Below, one piece after another: positions 24,228-35,578 of a stretch of DNA of 64,000 bases. The position numbers and the translations under genes were made by a program. The notes below the pieces were generated by a model. It was not told where the DNA came from, ran no database searches, and saw only the letters and a program-made list of their open reading frames with translations. Position 1 is the stretch's first letter; each line of letters opens with the position of its first letter. The stretch comes from Heterodera schachtii. Taxonomy: Eukaryota > Nematoda > Chromadorea > Rhabditida > Heteroderidae. Where the stretch lies: the NCBI GenBank assembly GCA_023374025.1, contig SIJG01000129.1, forward strand, positions 124,687-188,686, read 5' to 3'.

Positions 24228-27200
24228 ATTTCAACAAGTTATTTTTTTTACATAAGAATTTCATGTTAAAAAATATTAATTATATTTATTTTTTGTTTTT
24301 TTCGAAAATTATATAATTATTATAAAAATATATTGCCATTTTTATAATGTTTCTGAATGTTAAAAAAAATTATTATTTTTTTCTTTGGTATTTATTATTA
24401 ATTTATTAGTTTTTTTATTTTTTAAATATGCCTTGAATACTTCATCGTCTAACGCGGAAAGTGTTGCATTTCATGTTTTTTAATGTTTAATTTTTAAGGC
24501 GTTAATTAAAATTATATATTTATTTCTTAATTTTTATTATTTTTAAAATTTTTCATAAATATTCGCTTTAAAATTTTTTGTATTCTTATGTTTTATTAAA
24601 TTTTTAAAATACTATATTGAAAATTTATTTGAATTAAAATTTTTATGCCTGACGGCAAGTGAAGAATTTGAAGGCCTGACAACATTAAAATAATTCTCAT
24701 TAAATTTTTGACGATTTAAATATATTAATATTTTGTTTTTTTGTACCTAGGCTTAAGCTTTTAATATTCAAAAAATTCCACGATATACTTTGGAAATTTT
24801 TAATTAAAAAATTGAAAAATAATATTTTTTGGGTTAATTCTCTTTCTAATTTCTTAATCGAGTTGTTGCATGTCGTCTCTCGATTATAATTAATTATTAA
24901 AATGCTAGGTTTTTTAATAACATCATTATATTCTTTTAATAGTAGTCTAAAATTATTTTTTTCTCATTTTATATTTAAATTTATCAATTGCTGATAAGAT
25001 TCATAGATCGAAATTATATTTGAATTGTTATTTTTTTATTATTGAGCGTTTTAAATTTTTTGTATTTGTAAGTTGAATTAAATTTTTTAAAGGCTATTAT
25101 TGAAAGTTTTATTCTGGAATTAAATTTTTTATGCCCGAAAAATTCGACTTTATCGACGCGTGTAGAATTTGTTTATTGAAAATATTCAAAAAAAACAACA
25201 ATTAAAATAAATAAACAAAATAAGGTGTTGATTATTATTTTAATTACTTTCCATTCAACCCTATAAAATTTTTATTTTCGTTAGTTTTCCACTTAAGAAA
25301 AATTTTGTAATTTTTTTTTTTTTCCATTTCTTGTTCGGTTTAATTAATTTGATGTCCGCTTAATATTATGCGACCGATCAATTTTAAATATTTCTATTTT
25401 GTGAAGCAAAATTAATTTAGAAAAAATTACGTCACATCATTATATAATAACCATTATATATTAGTATTGAAAAAATAATAAATTAATAAATGAAATGATT
25501 TTCAATAATTTCCTAAATGAAATCTTTTGATTAATAAATTTATTGAATAAGCCTGTTAAATAAACAAATATAAGTAAAAATAAAACATATTAAAATCATA
25601 CAATTGCGAATATACTTCTATCATAATAAATAAAGTCAAAAGATTTTCTCAATATTTTATAATATCTTTTTTATTCCATAAGAAATGACTATCTGCAACT
25701 GTTTGCAGTCGCACAATTTGGTTCAAAATTTCAAAAATTAAATTTATACAAAAGGCAAATTCATAAAAAAATATGAAATTAATTATTTATGCTTAAATCA
25801 ATTAATAAAATAAGTTTATTCCAAATTGTTAATCGTCAAGAATTTCCCCACAAATTGGTCGGGTTTTAGAGTTCTAATAGGCTAAAATATGGAAATTTAT
25901 AATTAAATTATTTTACAAATTAATGAAACGATATTTTAGTAAAACAAATAAATGAACAACAATTGCTTAAATTAATAATAGCAGATTTAAATTAAATTAT
26001 TTTTAAAAAAATATTTTATAAGTATTGTTGCTTTTAAGAAAATAAAAAAACTACCATAACAAAACTTTCTTTTAAACTAAAGTATAACAAAGTTAATATA
26101 ATATATAAGTAGAAATTAAGTTGTTTTACATTTAAAAAAATAAATACAATAAACAATAAATTATAATTACACATTATCAATAAAGACTGATTGATACGCG
26201 AAAATGGGAATGAATGAATAAATGCTTAAAAATCATTTTGTTTGCATTCACATATTAATTCTAAATATTATTTATTCTGGAAAAATGTTAAAATGAAACT
26301 TGCCGAAGCATGAGATTAAAATGTAAAAGGAGATCAAAGATAAAAAAAATCAATTAATAGGTCTTTGAATCCTTTTAATACATTAACTTAAAATTTGAAT
26401 ATATTTTCTAATTATTTAATAATAAAATTATCTAAATATATTTTTTGTAAAGAATTATTTTTTTGTTCATTTTCATTTTTTATTTATGAATAACACTAAA
26501 AATTGTCCACTTATTTTAAAATTTTTATTATCACGAGCAAATGATTAATGTAACCTCTAATTATTACTTATTAGGGTTATAAATAGTCGCCTTAAAATTT
26601 GTCATTTTTAAGATCGGTATTTTTGTTAAAAAAAGTTGGGAAACAGAGTAAAAAAGTATTCTTTACGAAAATTATTTAGACAATTTGTAACAATTTTATT
26701 TTTCAAATTTATTTTTCTTTTTTTTGTTGCTGTATATTTTCATCCAAAATTTGAAATAGAAATAAGATTGGACGAAAATAGGTTGGAAACTGGATTCTGG
26801 AATAGTTGAGACAGGACAAATAACTGTTAGGACAAACAATTTATAATAAACTTAAGAATAAAAATTACATATTGGTGAAAATTTAATTTATATTTAAAAA
26901 TTTACGAATGATTTTCAGGACACGGTGAAAAACAAGGAAAATGATTTTCAATAGCAAATAATTCAACTTTCTCTTGTCGAAATATCTGTTGCAGCTCCAG
27001 CAATTAATTCAAAATTTATTTTAATCATTAATTAATTATTTATTTTTGCTTTTTAAATATGTTTCAATAAATACTGATAATTAATACAATGAATAAAATA
27101 AATTTATTTTATTTTTGTAAAATATGAAAAAATATAAGTTAATATATTTATTTATATTTACAAATAATTTAGTAAAGTAAATTCAAGCCTATTTTTGTGC

Positions 27201-28600
27201 GAAGAACATTTGGAAGCGAAATCAGTTCCAAAAACATGAGATAATAAGAGCAACTTAAAATTTAATGGTTTTCAAATGAAAAAAGAAAAATAAATAATTT
27301 TAAAAAAATGCATTAAAAAAATACTTATAATCTCATTTAGTTTTTATTTTTTAATATGCGTATCATCATAAAAGATTTTTTTAAATGATAAAATAATTGT
27401 ATTTTTTCATTAAAGTAATACAAAAATAATTTAAAATTGATGCAATGTGGTCAGAATAAATGAAAAAACATAAGACAAAAAATATAATAAATTATTAAAA
27501 AAAAACAGTTATAAATGCAATAAAACAGTTAATTCTTTAATTATGATTGTATAAAATAAGCCAGAGAAACTTTTGATCACTTTTTTACTCAATATTTTCA
27601 AAATATTTACTTAAAGTCGAAAATATTTAAAAAACTAGAATGAGAAGTTTATAATCGATAGGCGTTAAATTTTTATCAAATTTAGAGTAAGAATTGCGCT
27701 TTTCTCACCAAAAATCATCATGCGATAATAAATAATTAAATTAATAATGAGGAGCATGCTTCTATGAATGTGCTAATTTGTTCCACTGAATTTTTTGACA
27801 ATTTCTAGTCTCAAATTTGGAGAAGAATTGTTCAAATAACTGAAGAAGAAAGTGATTTGGAGTTTTCAGTTTAAAAATTGAATATATTTTTTAAATATTA
27901 TTTTTTTTTGCTTACAATTATTTTGTTAATTTAATAAAATTATTCTGCTTAGGATGAAACATTCATTGGTAATAGATCTGCAGGTTATTTTCCATTGAAA
28001 TGAATAATTAAATTTTGGAATGTTTTTTTTTTGCTAAATTATTCATTAAATTCTTAAATTGAGCCCTAATTCAAAAATAAATTATTTATTTGTAGAAAAA
28101 AAAGCTAAGAATTTTTGGTACTTATCCCTTTTGTGACCCCCACCCGAAAAATTTTTGTACTTTTTTTGGCTAATTTTAAGCATTAAAAACGTATCTGCTA
28201 TTTGCATTTTAGCTTAAAATAAATATAATCCAAATCTCTTTAAAATCTCCAAAATTTTGATTTAATTTATGATGACCATTTTTTTGGCTGAATGACATTA
28301 ACGAATTCCACCCAATTTCAATTTTCTACTAACATTCTTTGCTTCATGCACCTATGGCAGATGAGTAGTATATGATTTGTATGATTTTGTTAGGCAGAGT
28401 TTATCTCAAATGCAACGGGATCCAAAAAATTGAAAATTTTGGCATCTAAATCCCTCGCTCAACCAAAAGACAATTAAATTTTTTAATTTTTTTTTTTCTA
28501 AAATGAAAAAATTCAAAAATGAAATTGTAAAATGAATTAATATAATTGAAAGAAGGATAAAAAGAGAATGAATGAATGACAAAGGCTTTGACCAAATTTG
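24228..28600. other. AT-rich gene desert
   Basis: No gene or RNA feature that I can support. Slightly more mixed composition after 28100 leads into the BTB gene. Confidence 0.6.
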
Positions 28601-28621
28601 GTCATTTTCAGAGAATCATTT

Positions 28622-30115
28622 TCAAATTTTTTCAGCCAATTTGAAGACAAATTCAGCCAACAATTCTTTGCTCGCGTTGGTGGACAGCTGCTGCTCATGA
28701 TTCGACATGAAAAAAGCACGCAATTTGTCAGTATTCAAACGCAAAAAATAATTCTAAATGAGAGAAAAAAAGAAAAGAAAAATTAATTAATTAATTAAAA
28801 TAAATCACTTTCAAATGGCTGAGTCCGAATTGTTCGATCAGAAGAAAACGATCGATCAGCGGAATTTCCACGCAATTGATCAAATGCGTCTCGCAGCGCC
28901 TTTTCAGCCAGTCCACCTGGAAGAAGTCGGCCAATTTGAGCAGCACCAACACATTGTTAGCTTAAATTACAAAATTGATTAATTGATTTAAAAAAAAAAA
29001 TTAGTTAAAGCATTTTTTTGAAAAATTAGGATTATCAAATGATGTCAATAATTAAAAAATTGGTTAATTTTGTGAAAAATTATAAACAATTTATTCATCA
29101 AAATTTATCATATTGATGATGGTTTTTTAAATAACGCCCTTTATGATGTTTTTTAAATAATGACTCCGCCAAATGGAAACATTGAAAATTTTGGTGCCTT
29201 TAAATTATTGGACACACTGTCAGGTGACCCATCTAGAATTATGAATACTGGCATAAATATTAAATTTATAAAAAATATCATTATTATAAAATAAATTAAA
29301 ATTTGTTTTACGATTGGGAGAAGTCTGAGTCTGAACAGTGCTGGTCGGGATGGCTTCCAAAAATTCAATGAAATGCTCCATGTCGACGCCCAATTCGTCC
29401 AAAGTGAGCGACCGCTGCTGTTTTTCGCGCATTTCCATGCTGAGCATCCGATGGATCACCGGTGAGTAGGCCATAAGCCGAGCAGCAGACAGTGATCTGT
29501 CGTGGATAAATGCCAAATTTTTAATGCTTTCATTTATTAATGATCAGAAATTGCTGTGGGTGGTGAGTCACCGTTTTGTCGCCGATTTTCACCGTCAAAT
29601 CGTTGTCCGGTGAGCTGAGAGATGGAAATGGGCTGTAATTGAAGCATTTATACTGTTTCGGTTGGGCTATTATTTACTTTCTGTCGCCGTCCTTCTCCCG
29701 TTTTTTGAGAATTCTGATCACAACGGAAAATGATTCGTCGAAGTAGAAGCCATGTTTGAATTTACCTCCAATTTTGAGCACTTCTGTATGAAATCAATCT
29801 TTATAAAATAAAAACAAATTATTTATATAATTCACCTTTTTAATCACTTGTCGCGCACAAGAGTACCATCCCCACACAACAATTTGTGCCAACGGCACAT
29901 CCGATTCGAAAACATTGCCAATGTCCTCGATTTGCAAGGTGTTTGGGTAATCTTTGTTGCGCTTCGTTGGCAATGTGTCAATGTAATTGTAAATATTAAA
30001 TTCACTAAATATAACATATATGAATTAATAATAAACTCCCAAAATAAATCAAATTAAAAATTACAGAGATGCAGATTGGGTCACTTCGCTGAAGTTGGTA
30101 TACACGGATATTGAA
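28622..30115 (-). CDS. MATH/BTB/BACK-type protein (BATH-like), possibly damaged
   Basis: Probably a substrate adaptor for a Cullin-3 ubiquitin ligase, as for worm MATH-BTB proteins. Exons on the minus strand: 30115-30065 (ISVYTNFSEVTQSAS), 30004-29836 (YNYIDTLPTKRNKDYPNTLQ, then VVVWGWYS), 29783-29678 (FKHGFYFDESFSVVIRI), 29632-29572 (NDLTVKIGDKT, the usual BTB entry), about 29516-29312 (FIHDRSLSAARLMAYSPVIH, RMLSMEM), 28960-28809 (VLVLLKLADFFQVDWLKRRC, BACK start) and 28753-28622 (stop TGA). Phases agree for the last three exons and for two others. They disagree by one base between the exons ending 29836 and starting 29783, and the 29572/29516 junction lacks a clean acceptor. It is therefore either mis-modelled or a decaying gene. 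The 5' end was not found. Confidence 0.6.
29116..29165. repeat. Terminal fragment of a GGTGCT-family foldback element in an intron
   Basis: GATGGTTTTTTAAATAACGC, then ATGATGTTTTTTAAATAATG, matches the subterminal repeats of the foldback at 17642-18410. It lies in the intron between the BTB and BACK exons. Confidence 0.6.
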
Positions 30116-31336
30116 CTGCAAAAAAAATTATAAGGCTGCAAATTGAGTCATTCACTGAACTTTTTTTGATCGGCCCAAAAAATGAAATGTTTAACAATAA
30201 TATCACTGATACTTCAATATTTTTGCATTTAACTAAAAACCCAGAAAATATATCCGAGAAGACTTTTTTTTGTAAAAATCATTATTACATAAATTAATAT
30301 TTAAAACCAATTTCAAAAACAGGTCCCTATTATAAGACATGAGAAAGCGGTCAATATTTTCAGGTGTGACAATTTATAGGAAACAAAATAACGAAACTCA
30401 TTCCTTACTTCCTTACCATGAAAGCCTTAAATGGTAAACAATTCACAAATCAATCAATAGCGCGGTAACTCAAAAAATGCTCAATTAATGGGTCATGGAA
30501 AAAGAAAGCCCAAAATGCATATCACGCGAAATGCGAGTTGTGTGCATATAAATTTTTATGCTTTTTAATTGATTTAAAGCGAACTATTTTTGCCACCATT
30601 TTCAAAACTGAATGCCATTTTTCGAGCCTTCGGAATGTCAACACTAAAACTCATTCAATCTCCATCACTTTTTTCAGGTTATTTTATACGATTTTTTTCC
30701 ATTATTTTTTAAATTTTATAATATTTGTAATTTTTATATGGAATATTTTTTCCAATTTATTAACATAAAATGTAATTTTTTTAACTTTCAATAATGAAAC
30801 ATCAATTTTTTTTCAATATTATTTTAAATAGTGTGCACAAAATGTTCAATATGATAAAAGTCAAAAGAAAATATTGAGCAAAATGGAGAAAAAAGATAAC
30901 GAATTGGGATGAAAAGTAAGTGATCAAAAGGACAAATTAAGGCGGAAAATGATCAAAAAAAGAAAGAAATTATCTGAAAATTCTATAAAATAAAAAATTA
31001 ATGGAAAAGTTGTGAAAAAATTTTGAGTTAACTGAAAAATACAAATGGAAAAGAGAATTTAGAATAAACCGAGAAAGGTTACAAATTTGAAAAAAAGAAA
31101 GAATAAGACATTATTAAAAATATTTAAAATGAAAAATAAATTTATGAAAAAGGAAAACATTCGCGAAAAGAATGCTGAGAATTTGAAAAAAAATTAATAA
31201 ATATTTTGGTGTAAGTCGTAGAATAATTTCAATATGGGACAAGGAATTTGGCAAAAAAGATCACAAGTCAGTTTTGGAAAATAAATTTATTAAATTAATT
31301 AATTTAAAATTTAGAGAAAAAACATTTTACAACCTA
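30116..31336. other. No gene supported
   Basis: AT-rich; the 76-aa Phe-rich frame at 30538-30768 is unsupported. The missing 5' exon(s) of the BTB gene may lie here. Confidence 0.5.
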
Positions 31337-31567
31337 TTAAAAATTTTGAGAACATGAGCAATATTGGCACATCAAAAGGGGAAAGCCAATTTCGGACCTT
31401 CGGCTTTTGTCGTCACTTTTGTCACATTCAAAGGCATCGGCTCCATCATGAGATGAATGGCGGCGAAAAACACTGCAGCACTTCATCAATTTACAGAAAA
31501 AATTATTAGAGTTCGGCTCACAGTCATTGCCCAACAAATCGCATCTCATCGGAGCGATCTTTATGTA
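31337..31567 (-). CDS. Unrecognised Cys-rich ORF or exon
   Basis: On the minus strand an acceptor-like TACATAAAG precedes IAPMRCDLLGNDCEPN. The frame then runs about 75 residues with nine cysteines (including KCC and CQYCSCS) and acidic/basic stretches, ending QNF and a stop. The composition is unlike the low-complexity frames around it, so it may be the last exon of a small gene. I do not recognise it, and no upstream exon or signal peptide is evident. Confidence 0.3.
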   Translation of the reverse strand, partial: YIKIAPMRCDLLGNDCEPNSNNFFCKLMKCCSVFRRHSSHDGADAFECDKSDDKSRRSEIGFPLLMCQYCSCSQNF

Positions 31568-31920
31568 AAAATGTAAAATGAATTTTTGATTCATTACTAT
31601 GTTAAGGCACGGATTCTTTAAAATTTTAATTTAATTGTAATAAAACTATCAGTGAAAAATTGTTTTGCATTTGTTTTCCTCTTTAATTGAATGGATAAAT
31701 TAAAAAGCTAATTAATAAGTCTGTTTTTCTCATCCAAGCGACAAATTTATTAGTAACTAATTAATTACTAAATCAGTTGACTGTTTGTTCGCTCTTTTGT
31801 AGCTACAAAAATTGCATGTTAATATTTTTTGCAGAAAGGTTGTAATGCATCATAATTTAGACTGATATATTTTTGTTTTGTTTTTTTGTAAAACCAAAAT
31901 ATACTTGAACGATAAATATT

Positions 31921-31985
31921 TTTGGTAACACTCGATAGCTCTTAGGGTTCTCTATTAGCGCGGAAAATTTCATAAAAATTGTTGT
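31921..31985. repeat. Fragment of the shared foldback core module
   Basis: TTTGGTAACACTCGATAGCT, GGGTTCTCTATTAGCG and AAAATTTCATAAAAATTGTT match, in order and with mismatches, the core words found in the foldback elements at 17.6, 20.0 and 43.2 kb. Confidence 0.5.
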
Positions 31986-31989
31986 CAAT

Positions 31990-33546
31990 TCAATTTGCAA
32001 AAAAAGGACCAAAAACCCTCAAGAAATTCCCTTTTTCTTGTAACATGTAATTGTGCTTGGATTTTTGGAATGAACCCAGCCAACGAACAGCAGGAGGGAT
32101 ATTTTAGCATGTTATTCCTGGTCCTGTTGAATTTTTCAAAAACACACATGAAATTGCACGAACCGCCAAGGACATATATAGCCCTTGGAAATCCGCCTCA
32201 ATAAGGAAATTTAACTTGAAAAATAAATCATTTTTTATTATTACATTTTCTCAGTGAATGAGAAATCCAGAATGAAGCCAATTTCATTATTGGCCACGCT
32301 GTCTGTTTTTTGTTCAGAGAATCTGTTCGTGATCCTGAATTTATGTGGTTTTCGAAATATCTATTACTCATCGGTGCTTATATCTAAAATTTTCTTCTCT
32401 TGAATATATTCAAAAATCCTCAAATTTTCATTTCAAAGCCAAATTCTGAAAATTATTTTAAATGTCGGGAAAATAAAAACAATTTAATAAATTCAAAACT
32501 TAAATAAAATCCATTAGTAATAAATAAATGAATGAAAATGAATTATGGACAAATGGATGGATAATTTTCCAACTGGTGATTATAATTGTGATGATTCGCC
32601 GCCAATTGGAAGCAGAAAATAAAAATGAATAAAAATGTTTTTTACAGGCAGATTCATACAAAATAAAGAAGAAAAAAAAATGATGATGTGAGTTTAATCA
32701 CAAATTGTATAGATTTTTCCGGTAATGAAATTACAAATTTAAAATAAAGAAATTATTTCGAGTAATGAAATTACAATTGTAAAACGTTTTGTACTTTTCA
32801 GAATAATATGAATTTATGCAAAGAAATACTTTAGTTTAAATACTTTCTGCCTGCAAAATTTCAGAATTTTTGATCATGTACAAGTTTTTTACAAAAATCA
32901 ACATGTTTTTAAACTTGAAAATTTCACGGAAAAATAATTCCGTGAAATTTTCAAGTTTATTAAACACGTGAATGTTTATAAAAAAAAGTTTTGGATATAA
33001 AGAAGTATTTCAGGTACTGAAATTACAATTATAAAACAACAACAAAAATGTATTTTCCGGAAATTTAGAATTGTAAAAATGCATTTCCGGTAAGAAATTA
33101 CAATTCAAAATGCAATGAAATTACTTTAACATGAGTCCTATCATTCTGAAAATTTCAGAATTGTTCATATTGGTAAAACTTTTTTTTCAAAAAACCGCCT
33201 GTTTTCAAAACTTGACTATCAAGTTGGCGTTCAGGCTGGAAAAAGCGGACTTTCTTAAAATTTCTGTGAGTGCATAAAAAATTCTAAAATTTAACAAGGT
33301 GCGATCCCTCTGCTGCTGTCCCCGTGGGAACACCATAGAACTCAGCAGGCAAAGTGAGCACAGACAAAAATGCCCATGAGCGCGGACAACCACCACCATG
33401 GCACCAATTTAATTCGTTTTAATTTTGACGAAAAATATAATTTAAAAATAAATTTAATCAAAAGAAAACAAACAAATTAAAAAAAATAGAAATGTTTTCT
33501 TATATTGGGATACAAATTTTCTCGGCTTTATTTGTCGGTTTTTGAG
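31990..33546. other. Mostly non-coding; short recurrent motifs
   Basis: Holds four loose copies of a GGTAATGAAATTACAATT-type motif (about 32720, 32763, 33014, 33090) and a long perfect hairpin. Open frames at 31995-32204 plus and 33205-33399 minus are unsupported; the latter starts Met-Val-Val-Val-Val and is Cys/Leu-rich but has no visible partner exon. Confidence 0.5.
32911..32958. repeat. Perfect 21-bp-arm hairpin
   Basis: Left arm 32911-32931 (starting AAACTTGAAAATTTCACGG) is the exact inverse of 32938-32958 with a 6-base A/T loop. It could be a tiny foldback relic or a precursor-like hairpin. It has no T-tract context needed for a terminator. Confidence 0.85.
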
Positions 33547-34140
33547 TTATTCTTCAGTTTCGCCCCCTGGGCAATGAGCATTCTCCCCGAGGGCCTCTCC
33601 TTCAAACTTTTGCCTTCTTTCTGCAAAATTGAATTTTCATTCGGCACAAATTATGAGTGATGATGGAATGGTGAGGCACACACAATGTTATTACCAGCAG
33701 CAGAGCGAAGCTTTCTTCTGACTTTTTGTCCACTTAATTTTTGCTCATTTTTTGAGTCCTCAAAATCCCTTGAAATGCCATTCAAAATTGTTGTGCTGTG
33801 CTCCACTCCCTCTCCACCCACGACCACGGATGATTCGCAAAATGTGCCATTATTTGTGCCCTCTTACCGGAATGAAAAATTGCCGTGAGCAATTTGCCTC
33901 AAATAAAACATTTGGGCATTCAAAAATTTTCACCAGCTTTTGAGGCAATTCGGCAGTTACATTTTGTCGAATTTGTGCCTTTTCATTGAATATAGCTGAT
34001 TTAGAAACAATATTAATTATTTAAAAATACCTATATAATAAGTATAAATAATTTTCTTTGGAATTGGACTGTTGGACCAGTTCATGGAGCAGCAGCAAAC
34101 GAACCATTGTGACCAAGAGGCGGAGAAGGAAGTCAGACAT
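33547..34140 (-). CDS. Unrecognised multi-exon gene, possible secreted or membrane protein
   Basis: Four exon-like blocks on the minus strand. The first begins Met at 34140 (MSDFLLRLLVTMVRLLLLHE), a strongly hydrophobic N terminus that could be a signal peptide or anchor. The second, 33995-33868, reads AELPQKLVKIFECPNVLFEA then NCSRQFFIP with a GTAAGA donor. A third ends at 33695 (DFEDSKNEQKLSGQKVRRKL) with donor GTAATA. The last, 33620-33547, joins in phase and ends HCPGGETEE and TAA. The phase between exons 1 and 2 does not close as I read it, and the acceptor of exon 3 is uncertain, so the start is the weakest part. No family recognised. Confidence 0.4.
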
Positions 34141-35356
34141 TGCCTGCAGGTTGGCGCAATTTGATTTGATAAATCTCGAAATTTTGCTTTAATTAAAAAT
34201 TTTAATTTTTGATCTCCGTCTTAAATTTCAAGAAATCCCCTAAATGAATGTGAAACTAGAATTATGAAAACTGAAAAATTATCAAATTAAAATTAAACAG
34301 AACAATAGTAATAATTTCATTTTCTTTCATTGATAATAAGCAAAATGACTAAATTTTACTTATTCAAATGAATAAAATTTTTATTTTTGATTAAATAATA
34401 ATTTTTAAAGCTAATCATTTCCAATTTCCGTCATCAATTTCAATAGTTAATATTTATTGCCAATTTATAAGAGTTTCACAAAATATGATTTATTCTTCAA
34501 TAATTTTATTCAATTCCTTAATTATTTTTTCATTGGAGGTTGGGTCGGAAAGCGACAATATTTTTTGAAATTTAATTTTAGTTTTCGATCGATTTTCTTC
34601 GATAATTATCCTTTCCAATTAAGATTCATCTTTTTCTACTTCATTTTTTCTATGCTTTAATTTTAATCGAATTTTCTTAATTTGTTTTGACTTATTTTTC
34701 ACATGAATTGCTCTGCCCCCATCGATTGTGAGGTATAAAAGCTCGGCCCATTTGCATTCTCAACTGCTTCGAAATTAAGCATGATAAATTATGCAATTTT
34801 CAAGATTTTTTCATATTTTCCTCACAAGCGTTTAGCAGTAAAGTAAACTGATCGAACCGATCGTAAATTTGCCTCCGGCACCGATCAGATGGCTATAATG
34901 AAAATTTCTCAATTTAAAAAAATCATGAATTTTTCCCTCAAAGAAAATTATTTCCCAAAAACAATATCGCAAATCATAAAAATATTTATGTTTCAATTTT
35001 GAAATTAAAATTTTTTTTTTTTGGTTTAGGCAATGAAACATAATATTTTTTCGGAAATAATGGCATTTTTTATTTTCAATAAAAATCATTGAACATTTGG
35101 TTTCGGCAGTTCCGACTGACAACTATGAATTGTTAATCTGGGTATGAAATAGCCCATTACAGGCAATCTGATTTATTTTAAATGAAAAAATATAAATTGG
35201 ACTAAAATAAAAAAATTAAATAAAAAATTTGATCGAAAATTAAAACAATTGAAATTATATAAGGATTTACGGATTTGGTTTCAAAAGGTATTTAAAATGA
35301 AAAAAATTAAAATATTACTTATTAAACAATTTTTATGGTAAAATATTAAAATTTAT
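34141..35356. other. No gene supported
   Basis: AT-rich; the frames at 34457-34660 plus and 34832-35122 minus are aromatic-rich and lack splice context. Confidence 0.5.
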
Positions 35357-35578
35357 CAATCTTCTCTCTCTCTCTCTTTCCCCTCCCCCTCTCTCGCTCC
35401 CTCTCTCTCCCTCTCCTCTTCTCACTCTCTTTCTGTAAATCTCCCTTTCCCTCTCTCCCTCGTTTCTCTCTATCTCTGTTTCTCTCTTTCTTTTTCTCTC
35501 TGTCTCTCTCTCTCACTCTCTCTCTTCTTTCCCTTTCCCTCTCTCCTCATCTCTTTGTCTTTGCTCGCGCTCTCTCAC
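35357..35578. repeat. Polypyrimidine (CT)n tract, about 220 bp
   Basis: Almost pure CT on the plus strand (TCTCTCTC mixed with CCCTC and TTTC). One strand is all purine, so it could form triplex or H-DNA. It is the longest non-AT low-complexity run in the desert. Confidence 0.95.

Noticed and set aside
33205..33399. 64-aa minus ORF starting Met-Val-Val-Val-Val, Cys/Leu-rich
   Set aside because: Could be a signal-peptide exon, but no convincing donor or downstream exon was found.
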